A stretch of DNA of 64,000 nt from Parabacteroides sp. 52 (lineage in GTDB: Bacteria; Bacteroidota; Bacteroidia; Bacteroidales; Tannerellaceae), in NCBI RefSeq assembly GCF_010500925.1, contig NZ_QVMG01000001.1, positions 248,001-312,000 on the forward strand. The letters are read 5' to 3'. The translations under genes and the position numbers were made by a program. The notes below the pieces were generated by a model. The model ran no database searches. It was not told the origin of the DNA and saw nothing but the letters and a program-made list of their open reading frames with translations. This document shows positions 15,879 to 24,007 of this stretch, piece by piece. Numbering within the stretch: the first letter of the stretch is position 1; every line of letters starts with the position of its first letter.

Positions 15879-17507
15879 ATGGTGAATAAAAAAAACAAAC
15901 ATATAACCTACCCTTCTTCTGAAAAAATATATATAGCGGGCGGAATAAACAAAGTATATGTCGGAATGCGCAAAATCAAACTTACCGACACAATTACCAC
16001 GGATGAAAAAGGAGAAAAAAGTATAAAGAAAAACAATTCGGTTGTTTTATATGATACAAGTGGTCCATTTTCAGATCCAAAAATCACTATAGATGAAAAC
16101 AAAGGTCTTCCACGTATCCGGGAAGAATGGTGCAACCGGCGTAAAGATGTTGTCCGCTTAAAAAAATGCACCTCCGAGTATGCACGTAACCGGCAATCCG
16201 ATAAAACAGCAACAAACAGTCATTTTCCTATCATTCATTTACCTTATAAAGCGAAAGAAGGGAAAAACATCTCACAAATGTATTATGCAAAAAAACGCAT
16301 CATCACACCGGAGATGGAATACGTTGCCATTCGCGAAAACCAACAGATAGAAGCACTCGGACTGAAATCCTATATTACTCCGGACTTTATCCGAAAAGAA
16401 ATAGCTGCCGGCAGAGCCATTATTCCGGCAAACATCAATCATCCCGAATCAGAACCTATGATTATCGGGAAAAAGTTTTTGGTAAAAATAAATACCAAGA
16501 TAAACAACCAAGCTGTCTCTACAGAAACAAAAGAACTGGCTGAGACAATTATATGGCACTGTAAATGGGGGAGCGACACCTTGATGGACACGTCCCGGTC
16601 CGGTAATATATATGAAACACATGACTGGCTGCTTCGCAACAGTCCGATCCCTGTCGGAAGCATCCCCCTTTACCAAGCATTAGCCAAAGTAAATCATAAG
16701 ATAGAGAATCTTGACTGGCCTATATACCAGGAAACCCTTATCGAGCAGGCGGAACAAGGTATCGACTTCTTTGTTATACATGCCGGATTGGTAAAGAAAC
16801 ACATCGACATGAGCCTGTCGCGCCTGACAGGTATTGTATCTACCGGAGGAAACATCATGGCTACATGGATGCAGATTCACAAAAAAGAGAATTTCTTGTA
16901 TACACACTTTCATGATATATGTAAGATAATGAAAACATACGATGTGACATTATCCCTGGGAAACAGCTTGCGTCCCGGTTCTATTTACGATTCAAACGAC
17001 AGGGCTTTCTTTGCAGAACTGCAAAACAAAGGAGCTCTGACCCAAATTGCCCGGGAAGATTTTGTACAGGTGATGGTAGAAGGTTCCGGACATATCCCCA
17101 TGAACAAACTGCAGGAGAATGTGAAAGAGCAACAATACTCCTGCCAGAACGTCCCTTACTTCTGCAGCGGCCCTGCCAGCACAGACGTTGCTCCCGGTTA
17201 CGACCATATGGCTTCTTCTATTGGTGCCGCCCAGATAGCCTGGCAGGGAGCCGGCTTGCTTGGTGCAGTGACGCCGGTCGAAAATCAAGAAACTCCCTCT
17301 AAAGAAGATATACGTAATAGTATTATTGCTTATAAAATAGCCGCTCATGCCGCCGACCTGGCCAAAGGCCATCCGGGTGCACAGGCACGTGACAATGCTT
17401 TGAGTAAAGCTTGTGTTGAAAACCGGATAAAAGATCAGTTAAACCTGGCGTTGGATCCGGAGCGAGCAGCTTATTATTATAAAAACAGACTCAAAAAGAC
17501 CAGGTAA
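15879..17507 (+). CDS. ThiC-like protein lacking the C-terminal iron-sulfur cluster motif
   Basis: A 542-residue homologue of phosphomethylpyrimidine synthase (ThiC), which converts AIR to HMP phosphate in thiamine synthesis by radical SAM chemistry. The fold is clear: INHPESEPMIIGKKFLVKIN, NSPIPVGSIPLYQALAKV, EQGIDFFVIHAG, SLRPGSIYDSND, APGYDHM (438-444), and AHAADLAKGHPGAQARDNALSKA (about 489-511). Normal ThiC continues after the LDPERA segment (525-530) to a C-x2-C-x4-C motif that holds the [4Fe-4S] cluster. Here the chain stops 12 residues after that segment and those cysteines are absent. Usually invariant stretches also differ, for example EGSGH (401-405) where EGPGH is expected. The 3' end overlaps the convergent patatin gene by 17 bp. 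A -7 box (TAAGTTTG, 15849-15856) leaves a leader of about 20 nt, too short for a TPP riboswitch. It is probably a non-canonical or inactive paralogue. Confidence 0.85.
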   Translation: MVNKKNKHITYPSSEKIYIAGGINKVYVGMRKIKLTDTITTDEKGEKSIKKNNSVVLYDTSGPFSDPKITIDENKGLPRIREEWCNRRKDVVRLKKCTSEYARNRQSDKTATNSHFPIIHLPYKAKEGKNISQMYYAKKRIITPEMEYVAIRENQQIEALGLKSYITPDFIRKEIAAGRAIIPANINHPESEPMIIGKKFLVKINTKINNQAVSTETKELAETIIWHCKWGSDTLMDTSRSGNIYETHDWLLRNSPIPVGSIPLYQALAKVNHKIENLDWPIYQETLIEQAEQGIDFFVIHAGLVKKHIDMSLSRLTGIVSTGGNIMATWMQIHKKENFLYTHFHDICKIMKTYDVTLSLGNSLRPGSIYDSNDRAFFAELQNKGALTQIAREDFVQVMVEGSGHIPMNKLQENVKEQQYSCQNVPYFCSGPASTDVAPGYDHMASSIGAAQIAWQGAGLLGAVTPVENQETPSKEDIRNSIIAYKIAAHAADLAKGHPGAQARDNALSKACVENRIKDQLNLALDPERAAYYYKNRLKKTR

Positions 17508-18345
17508 GTGAAGCCAATGCTTGTTTGCCGCAAGCATATCCTTCTTCATATAATGCATTCAGTTTGGAGATATTTTTTTCCGTACGCCCTACCTGAATGG
17601 CTTGCTCGGGACGGATCACATAGACCTTCCCCTCTTCTTCCAATTGATCGATATAATCCAAAACCTCATTGTAGCGGCGATAACGCAACTTCAACTGTTC
17701 GCGAATGGCCGGATATTTGCGATAAATAAAACCTGGCAAATAGAAATCTTTATTGGCCTTTCTATATCCTTTATTCCGGGTAAGGATAACGACATTTTTT
17801 TCAAAACCATCCGAGATAGCCCGCCGGATAGGTATGGCATCACAAACACCGCCATCAACCATAGGGATACCATCCACATAACGAATGGGACACATGACCG
17901 GCAAGGTACATGAGGCACAACAGATATCAACCAACCGGTCTTTATCTTCTTTTTCTTCAAAATATTCGGCTTTTCCCGTCAGGCAGTTACTGGTAACCAT
18001 CACAAAACGATCCTTACTTTTGAAATAGGTATCGTAATCCAAAGGATAATATTTATCGGGATATTCATAAAAAAGAAAATCCATATCGATATATCCTTTT
18101 CCACGCAAAAAATAATGCAAGCCTATATAATTACGTCTCTTCAATAAATCGATATTGCCATATCTGGATCTCCCCCGTTGCCGGGAAGCATACGATATGC
18201 CATTACTTGCCCCCGCTGATACGCCTATTGTATAAGGAAACCAAAGGTTATGATCCATAAAACAATCAAGCACCCCAACAGTAAATATGGCGCGCATACC
18301 GCCCCCTTCCAGTACCAGTCCTGTGTGTTTATCTATCGTTCTCAT
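17491..18345 (-). CDS. Patatin-like phospholipase (YjjU/RssA-like, cytoplasmic)
   Basis: A 284-residue serine hydrolase of the patatin family without a signal peptide. The oxyanion motif is LEGGGMRAIFTVG (about 12-24), the nucleophile Ser43 in GVSAGASNG, and the catalytic Asp in MVDGGVCDAIP. The family hydrolyses lipid acyl esters and this bacterial branch has unknown physiological substrates. An upstream ATG at 18393 would place the first 16 codons inside the terminator hairpin of the preceding operon (18360-18387), so the ATG at 18345 (MRTIDKHTG) is preferred. The 3' end overlaps the ThiC-like gene by 17 bp in convergent orientation. It may be expressed by readthrough from the kinase operon or from its own weak promoter, and no clear -7 box is seen. 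Confidence 0.86.
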   Translation of the reverse strand: MRTIDKHTGLVLEGGGMRAIFTVGVLDCFMDHNLWFPYTIGVSAGASNGISYASRQRGRSRYGNIDLLKRRNYIGLHYFLRGKGYIDMDFLFYEYPDKYYPLDYDTYFKSKDRFVMVTSNCLTGKAEYFEEKEDKDRLVDICCASCTLPVMCPIRYVDGIPMVDGGVCDAIPIRRAISDGFEKNVVILTRNKGYRKANKDFYLPGFIYRKYPAIREQLKLRYRRYNEVLDYIDQLEEEGKVYVIRPEQAIQVGRTEKNISKLNALYEEGYACGKQALASLTWSF

Positions 18346-18346
18346 T

Positions 18347-18387
18347 TTTTTATAAAAAACCATTGCTCGGTTCACACCGAACAATGG
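18347..18387 (-). terminator. Terminator of the response regulator/histidine kinase operon
   Basis: On the minus strand CCATTG-T-TCGGT and ACCGA-G-CAATGG form a stem (18360-18387) around TGTG, followed by a TTTTTT run just before the patatin ATG at 18345. It ends the operon that starts at 20033. Confidence 0.78.
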
Positions 18388-18468
18388 CCACAAAAATATA
18401 ATAAATCAGCGATAAATAAGGGTCATTTTTCCATTATAACTCTAAATCATTCCAAAAGGTTCATGCCT

Positions 18469-19356
18469 TTAAGGAAAAGAGATAGTCACTTTGGTGCCCT
18501 CATTCAATGCCGAATAAATCTTCACCTTGGCTCCATACGTCTGTAAAATCCGGACAGACAAAGCCAAACCGATCCCATGACCGGCATAACCATGTGTATT
18601 GCTCGCCCGGAAAAAAGGTTGATAAATATGCTCCAACTCATCAGCGGGGATACCTATTCCATGATCTTCAATTTCCAGTTCATTTACACGAAGACGCATC
18701 TCAACCGGTTCTTTGTCCGAATATTTGAGCGCATTACTGATTATATTTTCTATAGCTATTTTCAATAAGTGGGGATTGGCATTTACGACAAAGGAGAAAT
18801 GATCCGGAGAAAAGTTCACTCTGTTTTCAACAAAACGCATCATAAACTCTGCTAGAAAAATAGGCTCCATCGCATTTTGTAAAATATCTTTGTCTCCCCT
18901 GGAGAGAAAGAGCAAATGTTTCATCAACTGAATGATACGCTTTGTCTCCGTCAACACCCGGCTCAAGGCTGCCTGATATTCTTCCGAAGAACGTTCTTTC
19001 ATCAGTGTAATCTCACATTCGCCCTGAATAGCCGTCAAAGGATTATTCAACTCATGGGAAGCACTGCGGACAAAAGATTTTTCACTCTGATAAGCAATAT
19101 CTATACGATGAATCATCCGTTTCGCATAATGTCGACCGACAAAATAGACAAGAAAAGAACAAACCAACACCAAGGCGATTAACATGCCACCCAGATTATA
19201 TTGGATATCCAGGAAGATATTGTTTTCTGTCGGAGAAGAATCAGCCAACTTACCGATATAACCGGCCGCCACCACATAAAAAACAATAACAACCAAAGTG
19301 ATCACTCCGGCTATGACAGCGGTATAGGTGAGTGCTATTCGCGTTTCTATCTTCAT
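18469..19356 (-). CDS. Sensor histidine kinase without HAMP domain
   Basis: A 295-residue inner-membrane histidine kinase. Transmembrane helices lie at about 9-31 and 54-75, enclosing only about 22 periplasmic residues, so it may sense membrane state rather than a soluble ligand. The HisKA dimerisation helix carries the phospho-acceptor His101 in SASHELNNPLTAI. The ATP-binding domain shows the N box (IENIISNALKYSD), G1 (EDHGIGIP), F (YQPFFRA) and G2 (GHGIGLALS). The gene overlaps the response regulator by four bases (19353-19356), so both are translated together. The stimulus and target genes are not visible. The operon ends at the hairpin at 18347-18387. Confidence 0.92.
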   Translation of the reverse strand: MKIETRIALTYTAVIAGVITLVVIVFYVVAAGYIGKLADSSPTENNIFLDIQYNLGGMLIALVLVCSFLVYFVGRHYAKRMIHRIDIAYQSEKSFVRSASHELNNPLTAIQGECEITLMKERSSEEYQAALSRVLTETKRIIQLMKHLLFLSRGDKDILQNAMEPIFLAEFMMRFVENRVNFSPDHFSFVVNANPHLLKIAIENIISNALKYSDKEPVEMRLRVNELEIEDHGIGIPADELEHIYQPFFRASNTHGYAGHGIGLALSVRILQTYGAKVKIYSALNEGTKVTISFP

Positions 19357-20033
19357 ACCTCCAGCATATATCCTACCCCTGTCACCGTCCGGATCAGTTT
19401 CTTTCGGAATCCTTTATCAATCTTTCCCCGCAGATAATTCACATACACATCCACCACGTTCATGTTCCGGTCTGGTTCCTTATCCCACACATGGGTTATC
19501 AGATCCGCACGGCTAACCGGTGTTTCTTTGTGAAGCAACAGATATTCAAGCAAACGATATTCACGCACGGTCAATTCGACAACCTTGCCATTGCGCACAG
19601 CCCGGTGTGTATCCGGATCCAGACAAAGGTCTGCATATTGAAGTGTATGAGGCACCGCCACATCGCTTCCCAAGCGTCGCAACATGGCATTTACCCTTGC
19701 CTGAAGTTCTTGAAAACGAAAAGGTTTCACCAGGTAATCATCTGCGCCGGCCTCCAAGCCTTTCACTATATCATCCGTCGTGCCTAAGGCAGTCAACATA
19801 ACGACAGGTGTATAAAAACCCTGTTTTTGCCTGAACTTACGACAGAGTTCCAATCCGGTCATCTTCGGCATAATGATATCCAGGATCAACAACTGGAATT
19901 TTTCTTTTTCAAGCAACTCCCAGCCGGCCATACCGTCGGTAGCCACAGACACCTCATGCCCGGATTCTGTCAATCCCCGTTTGATAAACGAAGCTATATT
20001 TATCTCGTCTTCTACCAATAAAATTTTAGCCAT
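19353..20033 (-). CDS. OmpR/PhoB-family response regulator
   Basis: A 226-residue DNA-binding response regulator, cognate partner of the kinase encoded immediately downstream. The receiver domain (1-115) has the acidic pair Glu8-Asp9 (LLVEDE), phospho-acceptor Asp52 in LLILDIIMP, and the conserved Lys in LVKPFRF. The C-terminal winged helix (about 130-224) has the OmpR signature VELTVREYRLLEYLLLH and the wing VVDVYVNYLRGKI with TVTGVGYML at the end. It is the first gene of the operon. The 20034-20266 gap upstream is shared with the divergent DUF362 gene and holds a possible plus-strand -7 box (TATATTTG, 20213-20220). Confidence 0.93.
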   Translation of the reverse strand: MAKILLVEDEINIASFIKRGLTESGHEVSVATDGMAGWELLEKEKFQLLILDIIMPKMTGLELCRKFRQKQGFYTPVVMLTALGTTDDIVKGLEAGADDYLVKPFRFQELQARVNAMLRRLGSDVAVPHTLQYADLCLDPDTHRAVRNGKVVELTVREYRLLEYLLLHKETPVSRADLITHVWDKEPDRNMNVVDVYVNYLRGKIDKGFRKKLIRTVTGVGYMLEV

Positions 20034-20266
20034 TCTTACACCTTCTGTTTATACAGAAAATACAAATGTATGAAAATTCCCTGCGATCTTCATCCTGTTA
20101 AAGAAATTAGATTTTCACCTGTACCTCCCAAAGAGCAAAAGATGAGAGATGTATAAAACCATAAAAATTGTTTATTTGAAATTCAAAACCCTCCTATTAT
20201 TCAGACTATTATTATATTTGTTTTTCTTTTTCAATGTCTCAATTTTAATGAAGTAAAAACAACAAG

Positions 20267-21199
20267 ATGAAACGTCGTGATTTTTTAAAGACCAGTGTGG
20301 TGGCAGGTGCTGCCCTTTCCATCAATTTTGAAGGTTTACAAGCGGCATTAAGTTCCAACACCATGACTGTTCAGCAAGCTCCTGAAATGGTCGCAGTTAT
20401 GGGTGGTGAGCCAGCCGCCATGTTAGACAAAGCTTTAGAAGCCTTAGGAGGTATCGATAAATATATCAAAAAAGGACAAAAAGTAGTGATCAAACCCAAT
20501 ATTGGCTGGGATCGTTCTCCTGAATTAGCCGGAAATACAAATCCAGAACTCATAAAAGCATTGGTAAAAAAATGCCTGGATGCCGGAGCTCAAAAAGTAA
20601 CCGTATTTGATCATACCTGCGACAATTGGCAAAAATGTTATGAGAGCAGTGGCATTGCTACTGCTACAAAAGAGGCAGGTGGAATTATTATGCCTGCCAA
20701 TGAAGAAAAATACTTCAAAAAAGTAGCTCTGCCCAACGGGGTTATATTAAAAAGTGCGATGATACATGAATCGTTGATCGAAGCAGATGCCTGGATCAAT
20801 GTCCCTATTTTGAAAAACCATGGAGGAGCCAAACTGAGCTGCGCCATGAAAAACTATATGGGTATTGTATGGGATCGCCGCTTCTTCCACCAGAACGACT
20901 TACAACAATGTATCGCAGATATATGTACCTGGGAAAAGAAACCGGTTCTCAATATTGTGGACGCCTATCGCATGATGCATCAAAATGGTCCGCAAGGAAA
21001 GAGCCTGGCCGACGTTGCCACCATCAAATCTCTGATTGTCTCTCCCAATATTGTAGCCATCGACACGGCCGCCCTGGGTATGTTTAACCAGGTAAAAAAA
21101 CTCGATATGGATGCCGTAGGTCATCTAAGTAAAGGGGAGGCACATAAATTAGGTTCCACCGATTTGAAAAAAATAAATATCAAACGTATTAAAATCTGA
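20267..21199 (+). CDS. Tat-exported DUF362 protein
   Basis: A 310-residue DUF362 protein with a twin-arginine signal (MKRRDFLKTSVVAGAALS), so it is folded in the cytoplasm and exported. The body has the DUF362 pattern VVIKPNIGWDRSPE, AQKVTVFDHTCD, WINVPILKNHGGAKLSCAMKNYMG and SPNIVAIDTAALG. The family often co-occurs with ferredoxins, and a redox role is suspected but not proven. No Cys-rich cluster motif of its own is visible. It lies 5 bp upstream of the ferredoxin fusion gene, and both are exported or membrane proteins, so they probably form one electron-transfer unit. A possible -7 box lies at 20213-20220. Confidence 0.87.
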   Translation: MKRRDFLKTSVVAGAALSINFEGLQAALSSNTMTVQQAPEMVAVMGGEPAAMLDKALEALGGIDKYIKKGQKVVIKPNIGWDRSPELAGNTNPELIKALVKKCLDAGAQKVTVFDHTCDNWQKCYESSGIATATKEAGGIIMPANEEKYFKKVALPNGVILKSAMIHESLIEADAWINVPILKNHGGAKLSCAMKNYMGIVWDRRFFHQNDLQQCIADICTWEKKPVLNIVDAYRMMHQNGPQGKSLADVATIKSLIVSPNIVAIDTAALGMFNQVKKLDMDAVGHLSKGEAHKLGSTDLKKINIKRIKI

Positions 21200-21204
21200 T
21201 CCGA

Positions 21205-22758
21205 ATGAAACGGACAAACTACCTGAAAGGATTGCGGGTCATACTTGCAATCCTCTTCTTCGTACCCATTCTTTTGTACTTTGTGGATTTCAGAGGCTTG
21301 GCTCCGGATATGTTTAACAAACTATTGCATATCCAGATCGTACCCGCTCTTATATCCGGCACTATCGCCATATGGATCTTTCAATTCTTACTGGCCCTCT
21401 TATTCGGGCGGATCTATTGTTCTGTTATTTGTCCGGCAGGTATCCTGCAGGATATTATCAACCGGATTTTCTGTATCGGAAAAAAGAAAAAGAAAGGCTC
21501 CTCCCGCTTTGTTTATCACAAACCCCATAATATATTGCGTTATGGATTGATGGCTGTCACATTCTTGTTGTTTATATGGGGTTCCTCCGAACTTCTATTG
21601 GCCTTAGATCCTTATAGTAATTTTGGACGTATAGCAACCAACCTGTTTCGCCCGGTCGCTATCTGGGGCAACAACCTGTTAGCGGAGATACTGGCGAAAG
21701 TAGATAATTACACCTTATTCCATATGTCTGTCCAAACGGTGACTACCGGTGCAGGGATTGCAGCAGGGCTTGCCCTCCTTGTATTCATTGGCATGGTTCT
21801 CTTTCGCGGACGTTTATTCTGCAACACTCTATGCCCCGTAGGCGCTTTATTAAGCCTGGTTTCCCGCTATTCGCTCTTTCGGGTGGTTATCGACAAGGAT
21901 AAATGTATCGGTTGCGGACTATGCGAAAAAACATGTAAAGCGGAAGCCATCTCTACAAAAGAGTTTCATGTGGACAGTTCCCGCTGTGTCGATTGTTTCA
22001 ACTGTGTCTCCTCCTGTAAAAAAGACAGCATTCATTATAGGTTTGCCCCTTTCAACAGAAAGGCAAAAACAAAAGAGGTCATCGAACCGGCAGCCCATAG
22101 CCGCCGTCAATTTCTGGCCACGGGAACTATCGTAGCCTCCTCTTTACCTCTTATGTCTATTTATGCCAGAAGAAACAGACAAAGACATGGAAACGGAAAT
22201 ACAAACCCTATCACCCCTCCCGGCTCGCACAACCTGGAACAATTCAAGGATAAATGTACCGGATGCCATATCTGTGTTGCCAAATGCCCCAGCCAGGTAT
22301 TATATCCGGCAGGCATGGAGTTTGGATTCGGTTATTTCCTGAAACCGCATATGTCGTATATCAACAGTTACTGTAATTACGAATGTACCATTTGTGCGGA
22401 TGTATGCCCCAACCATGCTCTTGACCTAAAAGGCGTAGAAGAAAAGGTAACCACCCAGGTCGGTGTAGCCGAATTCTTTATCAACCGCTGTATTGTAAAA
22501 ACAGAGAATACCGATTGCGGTGCTTGTTCGGAACATTGTCCGACGCAAGCCGTACATATGGTGCCGTACAAAGACACGACTCTGACCATTCCACAGGTTG
22601 AACCTCAGCTTTGTATCGGATGCGGAGGATGTGAATCCATTTGTCCGGTTCGTCCCAAACGGGCGATCATCGTGAAGGCAAACACAGAACATGCGTATGT
22701 CGAAAAACCCAAAGAAGAAGAAGTATTAGACATCGTAATCGATGATTTTGGCTTCTGA
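21205..22758 (+). CDS. Membrane polyferredoxin, NapH-like half fused to NapG-like half
   Basis: A 517-residue iron-sulfur membrane protein. The N-terminal part (about 1-235) has four to five helices and the NapH/NosR-type motifs FGRIYCSVICPAG and FRGRLFCNTLCPVG, each holding C-x3-C-P. A dicluster 4Fe-4S domain follows at about 232-275 (CIGCGLCEKTCKAEA, CVDCFNCVSSCKKDS). At residues 299-304 an internal twin-arginine motif SRRQFL precedes a hydrophobic stretch (VASSLPLMSIY), as at the start of NapG. The C-terminal half carries more clusters (CTGCHICVAKCPSQ, CTICADVCPNHA, CGACSEHCPTQA, CIGCGGCESICPV). NapG and NapH are normally separate proteins that pass electrons from quinol to the periplasm. 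No terminal reductase gene is nearby, so the electron acceptor is unknown; DUF362 is the likely partner. Confidence 0.86.
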   Translation: MKRTNYLKGLRVILAILFFVPILLYFVDFRGLAPDMFNKLLHIQIVPALISGTIAIWIFQFLLALLFGRIYCSVICPAGILQDIINRIFCIGKKKKKGSSRFVYHKPHNILRYGLMAVTFLLFIWGSSELLLALDPYSNFGRIATNLFRPVAIWGNNLLAEILAKVDNYTLFHMSVQTVTTGAGIAAGLALLVFIGMVLFRGRLFCNTLCPVGALLSLVSRYSLFRVVIDKDKCIGCGLCEKTCKAEAISTKEFHVDSSRCVDCFNCVSSCKKDSIHYRFAPFNRKAKTKEVIEPAAHSRRQFLATGTIVASSLPLMSIYARRNRQRHGNGNTNPITPPGSHNLEQFKDKCTGCHICVAKCPSQVLYPAGMEFGFGYFLKPHMSYINSYCNYECTICADVCPNHALDLKGVEEKVTTQVGVAEFFINRCIVKTENTDCGACSEHCPTQAVHMVPYKDTTLTIPQVEPQLCIGCGGCESICPVRPKRAIIVKANTEHAYVEKPKEEEVLDIVIDDFGF

Positions 22759-22827
22759 TCTACATTCTTGTTTGTTATTTTTCAGTTTAATTGTCATTTA
22801 CTCTTTGCTTTTTAAGGCAAACGTTAC

Positions 22828-22858
22828 TTGTCAATTCTCAATTGAAATATTACCTTTG
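22828..22858 (+). promoter_or_regulatory. Bacteroidetes-type promoter for tgt
   Basis: TTG (22828-22830), 20 nt, and TACCTTTG (22851-22858), with the tgt ATG at 22876. The leader is about 10 nt. The 22759-22827 stretch before it shows nothing else. Confidence 0.7.
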
Positions 22859-22875
22859 TTGCGAATTTTTGCAAC

Positions 22876-24006
22876 ATGACATTCGACTTACAACACAACG
22901 ATACAAAATCAAATGCCAGGGCGGGCTTGATTACTACCGATCATGGAGTAATTGAGACGCCCATTTTTATGCCTGTTGGCACCCAAGGCACAGTCAAAGC
23001 CGTACAAATGCCCGAATTGAAAGAAGATACAAAAGCGCAGATTATACTGGGTAATACCTACCATTTGTATCTACGTCCGGGTATTGACATACTGGAAAAA
23101 GCCGGAGGACTTCATAAGTTCAACAGCTGGAACGGCCCTATCCTTACCGACAGCGGTGGTTTTCAGGTATTTTCCTTATCCGACAACCGTAAACTACGCG
23201 AAGAGGGTGCCGAATTCCGTTCCCATATAGATGGTTCGAAACATTTGTTCACGCCTGAAAACGTCATGGATATCCAACGTTCCATCGGAGCGGATATCAT
23301 CATGGCCTTTGATGAGTGTTGTCCGGGAGATGCCGATTATACGTATGCCAAAGACTCATTGGCCTTAACAGAGCGTTGGTTGGATCGTTGCATCAATCGT
23401 TTCCACAGTACCGAACCCAAATACGGTTACGAACAAAACCTCTTCCCTATTGTACAAGGATGTGTATACACGGACTTACGGCAAAAGGCTGCGGAGAATG
23501 TGGCCAATAAAGGGGCCAACGGAAATGCCATCGGAGGACTGGCCGTAGGCGAACCGACGGATAAGATGTACGAGATGATTGAAGTGGTCAATGAGATTCT
23601 GCCCAAAGACAAACCCCGTTATCTGATGGGCGTAGGTACTCCTGTGAACTTATTGGAAGCCATAGAACGGGGGGTAGATATGTTCGATTGCATCATGCCT
23701 ACACGAAATGGACGAAACGGACAGTTGTTCACCCAATACGGAACGATAAACATACGGAATAAAAAATGGGAAGACGACTTCTCTCCCATCGACCCGGACG
23801 CTCATTCCTATGTAGATACATTATACAGCAAGGCCTATCTGCACCATCTTATAAAAGTAGAAGAACTTTTAGGTTTGCAGATCGCCTCTTTACATAACCT
23901 GGCTTTTTACCTGTGGTTGGTAAAAGAGGCACGGAAACACATTATCGAAGGTGATTTCACGCTTTGGAAAAGTGGCATGGTGCGTCAACTATCTAACAGA
24001 CTGTAA
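22876..24006 (+). CDS. tgt: tRNA-guanine transglycosylase (queuine insertion), without the usual Cys zinc ligands
   Basis: This enzyme swaps G34 in GUN anticodons for the queuosine precursor preQ1. The 376 residues carry the catalytic LTDSGGFQVFSLS segment, the second catalytic region GVDMFDCIMPTRNGRNG, GGLAVGEP, and MGVGTPVN. The bacterial zinc site is normally C-x-C-x2-C plus a His. Here the corresponding stretch reads DPDAHSYVDTLYSKAYL (306-322), without any cysteine, while the later His is kept in SLHNLAF (His340). I recall this replacement in other Bacteroidetes Tgt proteins, so it is probably a lineage trait with an altered structural site. The LptF/G-type permease gene follows after one base, so the two are co-transcribed. 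Confidence 0.93.
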   Translation: MTFDLQHNDTKSNARAGLITTDHGVIETPIFMPVGTQGTVKAVQMPELKEDTKAQIILGNTYHLYLRPGIDILEKAGGLHKFNSWNGPILTDSGGFQVFSLSDNRKLREEGAEFRSHIDGSKHLFTPENVMDIQRSIGADIIMAFDECCPGDADYTYAKDSLALTERWLDRCINRFHSTEPKYGYEQNLFPIVQGCVYTDLRQKAAENVANKGANGNAIGGLAVGEPTDKMYEMIEVVNEILPKDKPRYLMGVGTPVNLLEAIERGVDMFDCIMPTRNGRNGQLFTQYGTINIRNKKWEDDFSPIDPDAHSYVDTLYSKAYLHHLIKVEELLGLQIASLHNLAFYLWLVKEARKHIIEGDFTLWKSGMVRQLSNRL

Positions 24007-24007
24007 G

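Noticed and set aside
15498-15880. 15655-15885 frame across the second tRNA
   Set aside because: It reads through a tRNA gene and its terminator; a chance open frame.
18346-18393. Longer patatin start at 18393
   Set aside because: The added 16 codons lie in the terminator hairpin of the upstream operon.
22876-24006. Tgt as an inactive pseudogene because the zinc cysteines are absent
   Set aside because: All catalytic motifs and the length are intact, and the same change seems usual in Bacteroidetes.
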